From Peptoniphilus sp. (GTDB taxonomy: Bacteria; Bacillota; Clostridia; Tissierellales; Peptoniphilaceae): 64,000 nt of DNA. The stretch covers positions 38,289-102,288 of the forward strand of contig JASBZH010000001.1 in NCBI GenBank assembly GCA_029983555.1, read 5' to 3'. The notes beneath the pieces were generated by a model, which saw nothing but the letters and a program-made list of their open reading frames with translations, had not been told where the DNA came from and made no database searches. This document shows, piece by piece, positions 1 to 9,066 of the stretch (position 1 is the stretch's first letter; each line of letters begins with the position of its first letter). A program made the position numbers and the translations under genes.

Positions 1-6
1 ATCCAT
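1..6 (-). CDS. start of a further downstream gene (only first two codons in window)
   Basis: An ATG at 6-4 followed by GAT is preceded by a good ribosome site, GAGGTGA (17-11), which overlaps the stop codon of the HlyD-like gene. Only Met-Asp is visible. In related Firmicutes a YggS/YlmE-type PLP protein gene often follows this HlyD-like gene, but that is inference; nothing in the window identifies the product. Confidence 0.5.
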
Positions 7-15
7 GTGATCACC

Positions 16-1269
16 TCAATTTAAAATTCTTGATTCATCAACTGTCCTTGGATTTATTACTACAGCATCATTAACTGTAACAGTCTTATATGTCTTTTCA
101 CCAATTTGAATTACAGACTGTTTATTTCCTCTATTTATAAAAACAGATTCAGGTTTTTCACTTATAATTTCAACAGGAACAAATCTGACAAGACCTTTAA
201 TTTCTTGGACGAATACGCCAGGTAGTTTATCCCTTTCAATTACAGAAGATTTAGGAATTTCATAAACCTTTGTCTTTTCTACAACAATCTTTCCATCGTG
301 TACCCTAGTGGGATACATATCTTCTATATATCTATCTAAATCAATTATAATTACAGCTTTATTTTTTGTCTTGTTTATGTTTTCAATTGTCCCATAAATC
401 ATTTTAGAATCATCCACTTCAATCTTAGCAATATCTCCAATGTGATAATTTTTAATCTTTGATATATTATCTACTGTGGCTGCAATCTTCCAATGAAAGT
501 TATCGATTATCTTAAAAAGTGGGACGTTTTCTTTAACCTGAGAGTTCATCTCAAGCTTTTTAAAGTTAAAATCCTGTTTTAAATAGTTGTAATCAATTTT
601 ATTTAACTTCTTTATATCAAACTTATCTTCAGTTCCATCGACCTTATAAGACACAATACCTGAAAATTCCGCATTATAAGAAACATTGTATTTATCTATT
701 GCACTTTCTAATTTCTTTTTTTGCATTAGAAGCTCAGATTCGCTTAAGTCCATATATTCCTTCAATTCTGAGGCGCTATATGTAACTTTGTTTTCCATGT
801 TAAGTGAATCTATATCATTATATATGCTTTCATAATTTTTATCTCTTATTATTTCTTGAATTCCAGTATTAAATTTTAAACTATCAGAGTCTTCATTAGG
901 TTCGATGCCTTTTTTTAAATCAAGTGCGGCATTAATTTTAGCTAGCTGATCTTTATATGAAGATACATCTTCCATTAGGTTTAAGTGACAAACTTCATAA
1001 CCTACTGGAACTTTTTGCCCTTCACTGGCATTAAAAACAGCTACCCCTTCGCCTTTTGAATAATATACTTTTTCATTGTATATATTAAATAATTTTGTTT
1101 TAAAATCATCCTCATAAGTAGTAAGAGTAGGAAAAACTGTTTTGTAGTCGCTAAAAGTTCTTCCTCTTACAAATTTAATTATGAAGAGGATAATGCACAA
1201 AAGAAAAATTAAAGCTAATAATCTTCTGTAAAAAAATTTATTTTTCTTTTTTTTGGATTTTGTGTTCAA
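16..1269 (-). CDS. HlyD-like membrane-anchored adaptor protein
   Basis: A 417-residue protein with a Lys-rich cytoplasmic start, one membrane segment (about residues 17-34) and a long extracellular part. The layout resembles HlyD/RND-type adaptor proteins: a beta-barrel-like first part (residues 60-100), a charged helical hairpin (105-195), then lipoyl/barrel segments with the pattern 'KENVPLFKI' and 'IGDIAKIEV'. No ABC or MFS partner lies beside it, so transport is unproven; in many Clostridia this gene sits next to cell-division (ylm/sepF) genes. The start is TTG (1269-1267) with an AGGTGG ribosome site. It follows gpsA by about 50 nt and is probably the tail of the der-plsY-gpsA transcript. 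Confidence 0.7.
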   Translation of the reverse strand: MNTKSKKKKNKFFYRRLLALIFLLCIILFIIKFVRGRTFSDYKTVFPTLTTYEDDFKTKLFNIYNEKVYYSKGEGVAVFNASEGQKVPVGYEVCHLNLMEDVSSYKDQLAKINAALDLKKGIEPNEDSDSLKFNTGIQEIIRDKNYESIYNDIDSLNMENKVTYSASELKEYMDLSESELLMQKKKLESAIDKYNVSYNAEFSGIVSYKVDGTEDKFDIKKLNKIDYNYLKQDFNFKKLEMNSQVKENVPLFKIIDNFHWKIAATVDNISKIKNYHIGDIAKIEVDDSKMIYGTIENINKTKNKAVIIIDLDRYIEDMYPTRVHDGKIVVEKTKVYEIPKSSVIERDKLPGVFVQEIKGLVRFVPVEIISEKPESVFINRGNKQSVIQIGEKTYKTVTVNDAVVINPRTVDESRILN

Positions 1270-1319
1270 AATACCACCTAATCGCTATTATTATATCATA
1301 AAGTAAGACTTATTATATA

Positions 1320-2327
1320 TTATTCGTAAAAAATTTGTTCAATTTCGTCTTTGCTTTTTCTTGTCATTAACTCTTCTACAGCTTTCATTGGCTCATAATT
1401 TTCGTATAATACTTTATACATCATATTAGTAATAGGCATTTCTATGTCTTTTTCTTTTGCTAACTCATAGGCTGCTACAACTGTCTTTATTCCTTCAACA
1501 ACTTGACCAACAGTCTCAGATGCTTCTTCCATAGATTTACCCTCTCCTATTAAGATTCCAGCTCTTCTGTTTCTAGAATGCATGCTTGTACAAGTGACAA
1601 TCAAATCTCCTATACCAGAAAGGCCATTAAATGTGTGTGGATCTGCTCCAAGAGACATCCCAAGTTTACTCATCTCATAAATTCCACGAGTCATAAGCGC
1701 CGCTTTGGTATTGTCTCCAAACTCTAATCCATCATTAATTCCAGCAGCTAAAGCAATGATATTTTTTAGAGCTCCACCCATTTCAACACCAACTAAATCA
1801 CTATTAGTGTAAATTCTAAATACAGGAGTGGTAAATTCTTCCTGAATGACTTTTGCTTTGTCACTATCTTTTGACGAAACAACTACTGTAGTCGGTATAT
1901 CTTTTCCAACTTCTTCTGCATGAGATGGGCCAGACAAAGCTACAAATGTATTATCTGGTAAAATCTCGCTAGAAATTTCTGAAATTCTCATGTGAGTCTT
2001 TTGTTCTAGTCCCTTAGATAAATTTACTATAATTGTATCTTTATTAACTTTATCTTTAATTTTTGTAAGTACCTCGCGACATGCAGAAGTGGGCACTCCT
2101 AAAACAAATACATCGCAATCATCAAGCGTATCATAAATATCAGAAGTTAAATAAACATCTCCATTAAAGATTGCACCGGGTAAAAATTCTTTATTCTCAC
2201 GAAAGTTTTTAATATTATAAATAGTCTCTTCTTCTCTTATATAAAATTTAAGGTTGTGACCTTTATTGTAGAGAAGTCTCGCCATTGCCGTGCCCCAGCT
2301 TCCTCCTCCTGCAACAGTAATATTCAT
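1320..2327 (-). CDS. gpsA: glycerol-3-phosphate dehydrogenase [NAD(P)+]
   Basis: Reduces dihydroxyacetone phosphate to sn-glycerol-3-phosphate, the backbone for phospholipids. The 335 residues match the family length. The N-terminal Rossmann motif GGGSWG is at residues 7-12, the substrate motif SGPSHAEE at 132-139, and the catalytic Lys at 188 in GALKNIIA. Its ATG overlaps the plsY stop (ATGA) and has a perfect GGAGGT ribosome site. Sitting directly behind plsY, it supplies the acyl acceptor used by PlsY, so the pair forms the first steps of lipid synthesis. Confidence 0.97.
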   Translation of the reverse strand: MNITVAGGGSWGTAMARLLYNKGHNLKFYIREEETIYNIKNFRENKEFLPGAIFNGDVYLTSDIYDTLDDCDVFVLGVPTSACREVLTKIKDKVNKDTIIVNLSKGLEQKTHMRISEISSEILPDNTFVALSGPSHAEEVGKDIPTTVVVSSKDSDKAKVIQEEFTTPVFRIYTNSDLVGVEMGGALKNIIALAAGINDGLEFGDNTKAALMTRGIYEMSKLGMSLGADPHTFNGLSGIGDLIVTCTSMHSRNRRAGILIGEGKSMEEASETVGQVVEGIKTVVAAYELAKEKDIEMPITNMMYKVLYENYEPMKAVEELMTRKSKDEIEQIFYE

Positions 2328-2914
2328 TTTCTACCTCCAATTTTGTTCTCATTTCCATTTATAATTCTTTTTATATTATCTTTGTGTCTGTAAATTCCAA
2401 GAACTGCTATAGCTATAATTATTGCTAAACTATATCCACCTAATCCAGAAAAAATACTGTAAATAATTATAAGCGAAATATAAAAAGCAATAGAACCAAC
2501 TGACACCATCTTTGTAAATAATGTGAAAAATAGCCAAAATAAATAACAAATAAATGTTAATTTAAAATTAAAAAATGCAAGTGCGCCAAGCGTAGTTGCT
2601 ACACCTTTTCCACCTTTAAAATTTCTATAAAATGGAAAATCATGACCCAAAATTGCTGCCAAAATTCCTAATGGAACAAATTTTTCTCCAAAAAAATAAT
2701 TTATTAAAATAACAACTAATGCTCCCTTGAAAAAATCAATTATAAAAGTAGATACTCCTGCTTTTTTACCTAAAACTCTCATAGCATTAGTGGTGCCAAG
2801 ATTTCCCGAACCATATTTACTTATATCTTTATTTAAAAATATATTTCCAATAATAGATGCTCCTGATATGCATCCAATCAAATAAGAAATAATAAATACG
2901 ACTATATAAGTCAT
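2324..2914 (-). CDS. plsY: acyl-phosphate:glycerol-3-phosphate acyltransferase
   Basis: An integral membrane enzyme that transfers the acyl group from acyl-phosphate (made by PlsX, encoded here at 43.7-44.7 kb) to glycerol-3-phosphate. About 196 residues, with several hydrophobic segments and the three PlsY motifs: the Ser/Gly/Asn-rich SGNLGTTN (about residue 37-44), the GG-K motif KGGKGVATT (about 101-109), and the C-terminal region with RHKDNI. I place the start at ATG 2914, which has a GGGGT ribosome site; a GTG one codon upstream overlaps the der stop. The gene is coupled to der upstream and gpsA downstream. Confidence 0.95.
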   Translation of the reverse strand: MTYIVVFIISYLIGCISGASIIGNIFLNKDISKYGSGNLGTTNAMRVLGKKAGVSTFIIDFFKGALVVILINYFFGEKFVPLGILAAILGHDFPFYRNFKGGKGVATTLGALAFFNFKLTFICYLFWLFFTLFTKMVSVGSIAFYISLIIIYSIFSGLGGYSLAIIIAIAVLGIYRHKDNIKRIINGNENKIGGRK

Positions 2915-4230
2915 CACTTAACCCCGCGATTTTTCAAATCTAGTATTATTGGAGTTCCATCAAAAGAAAAAGTAGTTCTTATTTGATTTTCAAGATATCT
3001 AACATAAGAAAAATGAAATAATTCTTTGTCATTTACAAATAAAGTAAATCTAGGTGGTCTAACGCTCACCTGAGTTCCATAATAAAGCTTTCCTCTTTTC
3101 CCTTTATCAGAAGGTGGCTGATTAGCAAGAACAGCTCTATTTAATATATCATTTAAAACACCAGTTTGAATTCTATGATTATAATTGTTATTTACTATCT
3201 CAATTAAATCTAAAAGTTCATTTACTCTTTGACCAGTCTTAGCAGATATGAAAATAATTGGAGCATAGAATAAAAATCCAAGTTCCAGCCTAATTTGATT
3301 TTCAAACTGCTTCATCGTCTTAGTTTCTTTTTCTATTGCATCCCATTTATTTACTGCTATAATTATGGCCTTGTTATTTTCATGAGCAAATCCAGCAATC
3401 TTAGAATCTTGCTCTGTAACTCCAACAGTTGCATCTATCATAAGTACACAGATATTTGATCTTTCTATAGCCGTAAGTGTTCTAATAACTGAATATCTTT
3501 CAACTCCAGGTTCAATTTTTTTCTTTTTTCTAAGTCCTGCAGTATCCACAAAAATATATTCATTGTCTTTGTGTTTTATAACTGAGTCTATAGAATCTCT
3601 AGTTGTACCAGGTATATCTGTTACGATTGCCCTTTTTTCTCCAGACAAGTAATTGAGAAGAGATGACTTGCCAACATTTGGTTTTCCCATTAAAGTGACT
3701 CTGATTTTATCATCTTCAACTAATTCGTTAACAGGTGTTAGATCTTCCACGACTTCATCGAGTAAATCTCCAACTCCAATTCCCTGTTCAGAACTTATGC
3801 CAATTGGTTCGCCAAGTCCAAGTTCATAAAAATCATAAATATTATCTTTAGTTATTTTTGAATCAAATTTGTTTACAGCAAGAACAACTTTTATCTTTGT
3901 TCTTCTCAAAAAATTTGATATCTCCAAATCTGTAGGATTTATTCCTTCTGTACCATCTACTACAAAAATTATTACATCAGAAGTGTCAAGAGCAATATCT
4001 ATTTGTGCTTTTATGCTCGACATAAACACATCATCATCTTTTAAATCTAGACCACCAGTGTCAACTAATAAAAATTTATAATTTAACCAAGAAGCTTCTT
4101 GATAAATTCTATCTCTAGTTACCCCCGGTGTATCTTCAGTTATTGAAATCTTTTTACCAACTATTTTATTAAATAAAGTGGATTTACCAACATTAGGTCT
4201 TCCAATTATTGAAACTATGGGCATTTCCAT
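2914..4230 (-). CDS. der: ribosome biogenesis GTPase Der (EngA)
   Basis: A double-GTPase needed for 50S subunit maturation. 438 residues, the family length. The first G domain has GRPNVGKS at 10-17, DTGG at 57-60 and NKFD at 120-123. The second has GKPNVGKS at 182-189, DTAG at 229-232 and NKWD near 295. A C-terminal KH-like domain follows (about 350-438). The start ATG has a GGGGTGAT ribosome site and lies 22 nt from the -10 box of a strong promoter. It is the first gene of the der-plsY-gpsA-HlyD unit. Confidence 0.97.
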   Translation of the reverse strand: MEMPIVSIIGRPNVGKSTLFNKIVGKKISITEDTPGVTRDRIYQEASWLNYKFLLVDTGGLDLKDDDVFMSSIKAQIDIALDTSDVIIFVVDGTEGINPTDLEISNFLRRTKIKVVLAVNKFDSKITKDNIYDFYELGLGEPIGISSEQGIGVGDLLDEVVEDLTPVNELVEDDKIRVTLMGKPNVGKSSLLNYLSGEKRAIVTDIPGTTRDSIDSVIKHKDNEYIFVDTAGLRKKKKIEPGVERYSVIRTLTAIERSNICVLMIDATVGVTEQDSKIAGFAHENNKAIIIAVNKWDAIEKETKTMKQFENQIRLELGFLFYAPIIFISAKTGQRVNELLDLIEIVNNNYNHRIQTGVLNDILNRAVLANQPPSDKGKRGKLYYGTQVSVRPPRFTLFVNDKELFHFSYVRYLENQIRTTFSFDGTPIILDLKNRGVK

Positions 4231-4251
4231 ATAATCACCCCTATCTTAATT

Positions 4252-4280
4252 ATTATAACAAATGCAAATTCTATATTCAA
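4252..4280 (-). promoter_or_regulatory. sigma-A-type promoter for der
   Basis: Reading the minus strand: -35 TTGAAT (4280-4275), a 17-nt spacer, then -10 TATAAT (4257-4252), just ahead of the der ribosome site. It is back to back with the thrE promoter on the other strand. Confidence 0.8.
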
Positions 4281-4358
4281 TTTACTATTTTAAATTATTG
4301 ATATTAATTTGAAAATGTTTTTATTTTTTAAATAAAATTCTGGCTTTACTTTTTATAA

Positions 4359-4387
4359 TTGAGATTAACCTTTTTAAATAGTATAAT
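4359..4387 (+). promoter_or_regulatory. sigma-A-type promoter for the thrE pair
   Basis: -35 TTGAGA (4359-4364), a 17-nt spacer, -10 TATAAT (4382-4387). It lies 15 nt before the ATG at 4403, so the 5' leader would be very short (about 8-10 nt), ending in the GGTGAT ribosome site. Confidence 0.8.
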
Positions 4388-4402
4388 TTAGTTGGTGATA
4401 GT

Positions 4403-5182
4403 ATGGCAAAAGCTATAAACGACTTAAAAGAAGCAAAGGATCTCATGAATCTATCATTATTTGCTGGTGCTTTGCTAATTCAAAATGGTGCTGAAAGTTA
4501 TCGTGCAGAGGATACAGTAGAAAGAATGTGTAAGTCTGTTTCCAATATATCTAGAGTTTCTGCATATGCTCTACCTTCAGCAATTTTTTTAACAATAGAA
4601 TATGATGGTGAAACTCTAAGTAATTTTAGAAAAATAACTATCTCTGATACAGATATGAGTAAAATTGATAAGGTCAACTCTTTTTCAAGGAAATTTGTTG
4701 CTAAAGATTTTTCAATTTTAGAATCTTATGACATATTAAATGAAATCGATAGCACAAATGAAGAACCTATAAATTTACATTTTGGTGCTGCCATTGCTGC
4801 CCCTTTTTTTACTATATTATTTGGTGGAGTTATAAATGATTTCTTGCCTAGTATGGTGATAGGATTTTTGGCAAGTATCGTTTTGGCAAGAATTTCAAAA
4901 TATAAATTATCTTTTTTTATGAATAATATTATTACTGCTTTTTTTATATCAATACTCGCAATATTTTCTGTAGAGATGAACATTGGGATAAATGCCGATT
5001 TAATAATAATTGGAGATATAATGCTTCTCGTTCCTGGCGTCGCTATTACAAACTCAGTTAGAGATATTATGAGCGGAGAATTTATAACTGGCGCAATAAC
5101 TATGGTAAAAGCTTTTTTTATAGCTCTTGCGATTGCTTTTGGTGTTGGTCTTGGGCTTAAAATTACGGGGTATATATTATGA
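4403..5182 (+). CDS. threonine/serine exporter, N-terminal domain subunit (ThrE/DUF1212)
   Basis: The 259 residues match the first half of the ThrE family of threonine/serine exporters. The soluble first part (about 1-125) carries family-typical text such as NGAESYRAEDTVERMC. Five hydrophobic segments follow (about 130-255), including a conserved LLVPGVAITNSVRDI block near 205-220. The substrate is inferred from the family. The gene overlaps the next by four bases (ATGA), so the two halves are translated together and probably form one transporter. Confidence 0.88.
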   Translation: MAKAINDLKEAKDLMNLSLFAGALLIQNGAESYRAEDTVERMCKSVSNISRVSAYALPSAIFLTIEYDGETLSNFRKITISDTDMSKIDKVNSFSRKFVAKDFSILESYDILNEIDSTNEEPINLHFGAAIAAPFFTILFGGVINDFLPSMVIGFLASIVLARISKYKLSFFMNNIITAFFISILAIFSVEMNIGINADLIIIGDIMLLVPGVAITNSVRDIMSGEFITGAITMVKAFFIALAIAFGVGLGLKITGYIL

Positions 5183-5628
5183 ATTATTTTATAGAATTTT
5201 TTGTCGCTTGTTTTGGCACTTACGGTTTTACAATATTTTTTAAACTTCCGTTTAATGTCAGAAAAATTGTTTCAATTTTAAGCGGAGTTATTTGGGTTAC
5301 ATATAAATATTTGCTAATAAATACTGGGAATTATTTAACATCAGGACTTATAGCTTCAATTATTATAGGAGTGTGTTCTGAAACTCTAGCAATCTATATT
5401 AAAAAACCAGCTACAGTTTTTTCACTTCCATGCTTAATTCCGCTAGTTCCTGGAGCAGGAATGTACTACATTATGTATTACTTTATAGAATCTGATTATA
5501 CTATGATGAGAACGTCTCTTATAAATACCATATTAACTACTACTGGACTTGCTCTTGGAATAATTTCATCGCAAGCAATATTTAGGCTATTTCGCCAATT
5601 GATTAAAGAAAAAAGGAACCTCGGATAA
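5179..5628 (+). CDS. threonine/serine exporter, C-terminal subunit (ThrE_2/DUF3815)
   Basis: A 149-residue, almost wholly hydrophobic protein with about five membrane segments and the family motif LIPLVPGAGMYY (about residues 92-103). It corresponds to the second half of single-chain ThrE proteins. Its ATG overlaps the stop of the preceding gene. The gene ends inside a bidirectional terminator shared with the convergent TraB-family gene. Confidence 0.87.
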   Translation: MNYFIEFFVACFGTYGFTIFFKLPFNVRKIVSILSGVIWVTYKYLLINTGNYLTSGLIASIIIGVCSETLAIYIKKPATVFSLPCLIPLVPGAGMYYIMYYFIESDYTMMRTSLINTILTTTGLALGIISSQAIFRLFRQLIKEKRNLG

Positions 5629-5652
5629 ATATTCTGAAGTTCCTTTATTTTT
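5611..5652. terminator. bidirectional terminator between thrE pair and TraB-family gene
   Basis: A stem with arms at 5612-5622 and 5635-5645 (AAAGGAAC arm against GTTCCTTT), flanked by A-rich sequence on the left and T-rich sequence on the right, so it can stop transcription from either side. It lies between convergent genes. Confidence 0.75.
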
Positions 5653-6802
5653 ATAATAAATTTTGTATAATTTTTGTTCCCGCAATAATTGTTCCAATTG
5701 TAGAACCAATATTTGCCATTATAACAACGAGAAGTGCCTTTAAGAATTTATTTTTAAACCAAGATTTCAATTTAAAAATATCCTCTGGGATATTATTTAC
5801 ATCTTCAACTGTCGGTTTTCTAACTGTGGCCTCAACAAGACCTGCAAACCAACCGCATGCAAGAACTGGGTTTACTGAAGTAAATGGCGCAACTACAAAA
5901 GCTGTCAAAATACTCAATGGATGCGCAAGACTCAAAATAGAAAACAAAGCTGCAAACAGAGAATTAAATATTATCCATGACTTTAACTGACTCATTCCAG
6001 TATTTATACTTGTGTAGAAAGAATAAACAATTAAAGCTACAATTAAAACCGGAATAATCCAAGGAAGAATTTTACTTCCAAAAGATTTTTCTGGAATTTT
6101 ATTTAACTCGTCTATATCTTGTTCTTTAAAAATTTCTTTTTCAACACCTGGTGTGTGAGCAGCTCCAAGAACAGCTACAACTTTGTCCCCAGGAGCATTT
6201 TTAATATTATAAGCTAAATATTCATCTCTTTCATGTAAAAGAGTATTAGCAATTTGAGGATAAGTCTTTCCAAGATCATTTATCACATTTTCTAGATTGT
6301 CTCTCTTAATCAAATCAGATAATTCATCTTCTGAAACTTCTTCTTCATCATCTGCAAAAATTAAAGATACTGTCAACTTTATTTTTTCAAAAAACCCCAT
6401 ATGTCTCCAAATTCTTTTAAAAGTTGTCTGTATATCTCTATCTGCTAATACAAGCTCTGATCCCATTTTTTCTGCAGACTCCATGCCTTGTATCATTTCT
6501 TGGCCAGGTTTTGTTTTTAGTTTCTTTGCAATATTCTTTTGATAAGAGCTAAGTATTAAGTTTGCAATTAACATTGTGACTTTTTTTTGTTTTATCACAT
6601 CTATAACATTTGTATTTTTCCACTTTTCTGGATCTTTTAAACTATTATATCTTCCCTCATCAAGTTCTATACACACTGAATCAGGATTTTCTTTCTCTAT
6701 TGTTTCCTTAACTAACTTTGCACTCTCTACAGAAACGTGAGCTGTGGGTATTAAAATTATATCTTTGCCATTATAATTAATTCTTATTAAACTATCTTCC
6801 AT
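5651..6802 (-). CDS. TraB/PrgY-family membrane protein
   Basis: A 383-residue protein of the TraB/GumN type. The N-terminal domain (about 1-235) has the family's paired motifs, TAHVS (about 19-23) with ELDEGRY (about 47-53) and GAAHTPG (about 212-218), thought to form a metal-dependent hydrolase-like site. The C-terminal part (about 245-383) has four or so membrane segments. PrgY in Enterococcus reduces pheromone activity; most homologues, including this one, have no known substrate. It is the last gene of the aspS transcript and ends at the shared terminator. Confidence 0.82.
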   Translation of the reverse strand: MEDSLIRINYNGKDIILIPTAHVSVESAKLVKETIEKENPDSVCIELDEGRYNSLKDPEKWKNTNVIDVIKQKKVTMLIANLILSSYQKNIAKKLKTKPGQEMIQGMESAEKMGSELVLADRDIQTTFKRIWRHMGFFEKIKLTVSLIFADDEEEVSEDELSDLIKRDNLENVINDLGKTYPQIANTLLHERDEYLAYNIKNAPGDKVVAVLGAAHTPGVEKEIFKEQDIDELNKIPEKSFGSKILPWIIPVLIVALIVYSFYTSINTGMSQLKSWIIFNSLFAALFSILSLAHPLSILTAFVVAPFTSVNPVLACGWFAGLVEATVRKPTVEDVNNIPEDIFKLKSWFKNKFLKALLVVIMANIGSTIGTIIAGTKIIQNLL

Positions 6803-6828
6803 ACTTCTCCCTAAATATTTAAAGTTAA

Positions 6829-7815
6829 TCAGTCAATTTTGTCATTAACTTCAAAAATTTTTCCATTATTTTTGTCAAAAAATGTAATATTTATTTCCTT
6901 GCTGTCAATTTTCTCACTCATGAGAACAAAATCATCTCGTTTTAATTGCCTAATGTCGTCATTCTTCGTCACATTTAGCCCCGCAACTTCTTTTGCATAA
7001 GAATTTAACATGTCAATACAAAAAGCATTCAAGTGATTTAGTACATCTAAATCTTTTTCTTCTAAAACAATTGACTCATCTTTAAGCAATTTATCTAATA
7101 TGTCTATTCGACTATTTGTAAAATCATAAGAAGAGTCTATTCCATCATATATATTTTTATAAGTGTTCAAATAACGCTTATTTAAAGCTAATAGATATAA
7201 ATTTCTCTTCTTTAATGTATCAGAATTTGAATTGTCATTTAAAAGTATCGACTTCGCTAAATAATTGTCACCATTTTCAATATATTCAATTATCCCCAAA
7301 TTTTGGATAATGCTAAAATTATTTCGAGAAATCTTATAATTTAAATTCTCATTTATATAAGAATTAATGACGGTTGGTAAAAAAATAATATTGTCCTCAC
7401 CATCCTGAGTATTCCTATCTGGATTAAAGAAAAACCCTTCAAGTGGAATAAAAGTATTTGCATTATCAAATCTAGAATAGTAAAAATCAAATTTATTATC
7501 TTGAAGTCTATTATAAGTATTTGAAAGTTCATTTTTTAGATCAGATATTTCAGCTTTTTTATCTGACAAAACTCCAAACTTAGTTATCTCGCTATCGATA
7601 CCTTCAATTTTTGATTTTTTAGTACTGATTTCAGTTTCTAATGATTTTTGGCTGGCTCTTGCTTTTTCTAACTTTTTATTTAGATTTGTATTTTCTGATG
7701 AAAGTTCTAAATAACTTTTATCAATTTTTCTATTATCACCTATTGAAATAAAAATTAAAATAAATGAAATAATCATTAAACCTATTGAAATTCTGATTTT
7801 ATTATTTTCTTTCAT
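6829..7815 (-). CDS. membrane-anchored coiled-coil protein, function unknown (second of a pair)
   Basis: I do not recognise a family. The 328 residues start with a short basic segment, one membrane segment (about 9-26), then a heptad-rich coiled coil (about 33-115), and an extracellular alpha-helical domain rich in Asp, Asn, Ser and Tyr. Its ATG overlaps the stop of the preceding gene by four bases. That neighbour has the same architecture, so the two look like paralogues or partner subunits. They are cotranscribed with an RseC-like protein and a TraB-family protein, suggesting an envelope role (inference). Confidence 0.75.
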   Translation of the reverse strand: MKENNKIRISIGLMIISFILIFISIGDNRKIDKSYLELSSENTNLNKKLEKARASQKSLETEISTKKSKIEGIDSEITKFGVLSDKKAEISDLKNELSNTYNRLQDNKFDFYYSRFDNANTFIPLEGFFFNPDRNTQDGEDNIIFLPTVINSYINENLNYKISRNNFSIIQNLGIIEYIENGDNYLAKSILLNDNSNSDTLKKRNLYLLALNKRYLNTYKNIYDGIDSSYDFTNSRIDILDKLLKDESIVLEEKDLDVLNHLNAFCIDMLNSYAKEVAGLNVTKNDDIRQLKRDDFVLMSEKIDSKEINITFFDKNNGKIFEVNDKID

Positions 7816-8627
7816 TTCTTATCACCTTTTTCCAAAGAGACTATAAGACCTCTATTTTTATAAAAAGGCACGAGATATTCTTTAAATTTATCTTTTATTG
7901 AATTAAAATCTTTTGAATTAAGACCACCTGTTGAATATCCTAAGTTTTCAATTTCGGATAAAATTTCCGAATAAGTATTTATATCAGAATACACATCAGC
8001 CAAACTCTTATAAGAACCTTTAGTAAAATCTTTAATTTTATATCCATATATTGATAAATAATATATAAGAGAATTTAATTCTTTAGACTCTGTATTTGAA
8101 TTCTTTATTTTAGAAACAAATCCATCTGACTCTTTAATTAATTCATCTACACTTAATTCTTTGTAAATATTTTTACTTCTTTCAAAGTTGTTTTCACTAG
8201 ATAAATTGAAAAAAAGGTCCACTGATTTATCATAGATTTCATTTGAATATATGTTTGATTCAAAATATTTAGAATTATCTTCAATAAGCTTTGTCATATT
8301 ATTTAAAAGCTCATCATTTTCAGCTTGAAGATCTCCAAGTATCTTTTGAACTTCTTCCTTCTTATCACCATCAAATTGATAACCATAATTTTCATAGAAA
8401 TCAATAGATTTTTTGTTTAATATAACTTCAGTATCTGATAATTCTTTTCTGAGATTTTTCACATTTTTATTTGCCAATTCAATTTTTGAAACTAAAACCT
8501 CATTTTCTGCAGAAAGTTTTTTTGAGTATTTTAAATTGAATTTAGTATAAATAAAAAATATAACTGAAAAAGCAACCAGAACTATTGAAAAAACAAGTAG
8601 AACTTTTCCCCAATTTTTTTTAGCCAT
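7812..8627 (-). CDS. membrane-anchored coiled-coil protein, function unknown (first of a pair)
   Basis: 271 residues: a basic start, one membrane segment (about 9-28), a coiled coil (about 35-110), and a helical C-terminal domain with many Lys, Glu, Asp, Asn and Tyr. There are no cysteines or catalytic motifs that I can see. The layout mirrors the 328-residue protein next to it, to which it is translationally coupled. The GGTGAAAT ribosome site overlaps the stop of the RseC-like gene. Possible roles include a divisome or envelope scaffold; the sequence does not decide. Confidence 0.75.
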   Translation of the reverse strand: MAKKNWGKVLLVFSIVLVAFSVIFFIYTKFNLKYSKKLSAENEVLVSKIELANKNVKNLRKELSDTEVILNKKSIDFYENYGYQFDGDKKEEVQKILGDLQAENDELLNNMTKLIEDNSKYFESNIYSNEIYDKSVDLFFNLSSENNFERSKNIYKELSVDELIKESDGFVSKIKNSNTESKELNSLIYYLSIYGYKIKDFTKGSYKSLADVYSDINTYSEILSEIENLGYSTGGLNSKDFNSIKDKFKEYLVPFYKNRGLIVSLEKGDKK

Positions 8628-8634
8628 ATTTCAC

Positions 8635-9057
8635 CTACATTTTTTTTAGAATCATTAAGCTAGATACATTTTTTTGGAATTTTTTATCAATCCTATGAAT
8701 AATAAAATAGGAAATTGCCATAAAACATAATCCTATAATTAAAGACAAAATATCTATATTATTCACTCCGTTTGTAGATAATATGCTATAAGAGATTGAA
8801 GTGCCTCCCAGTAAAAATAATAGAGGCAGTCCATACACTAATAGCTTATAATTAAAAACAGATTTATCATTTACATCTAATTTTACTAAGTCTCCAACTT
8901 TTGCTGAAACTGTATTTTTAAATTCTAAATATTCCAACTGTGATTCAGCACAGTGAGCATTGCAAGAATCGCAGCTTTCACCACAAGCGCTTTTTTTCAT
9001 AAATTCAACAATAATTTTATCGTCTATTACTTTTCTAACAATGCCTATACCTTCCAT
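8635..9057 (-). CDS. RseC-like (SoxR-reducing system RseC family) membrane protein
   Basis: 140 residues: a small N-terminal beta domain with a Cys-rich motif, C-x3-C-x2-C-x3-C (about residues 25-35), then two membrane segments (about 76-95 and 104-122). This is the layout of RseC/MucC proteins, which in proteobacteria are linked to SoxR reduction and sigma-E control and in Clostridia often occur near Rnf or envelope genes. The Cys cluster could bind an Fe-S centre or metal (inference). It follows aspS by 9 nt. Confidence 0.85.
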   Translation of the reverse strand: MEGIGIVRKVIDDKIIVEFMKKSACGESCDSCNAHCAESQLEYLEFKNTVSAKVGDLVKLDVNDKSVFNYKLLVYGLPLLFLLGGTSISYSILSTNGVNNIDILSLIIGLCFMAISYFIIHRIDKKFQKNVSSLMILKKM

Positions 9058-9066
9058 TAAATCACC

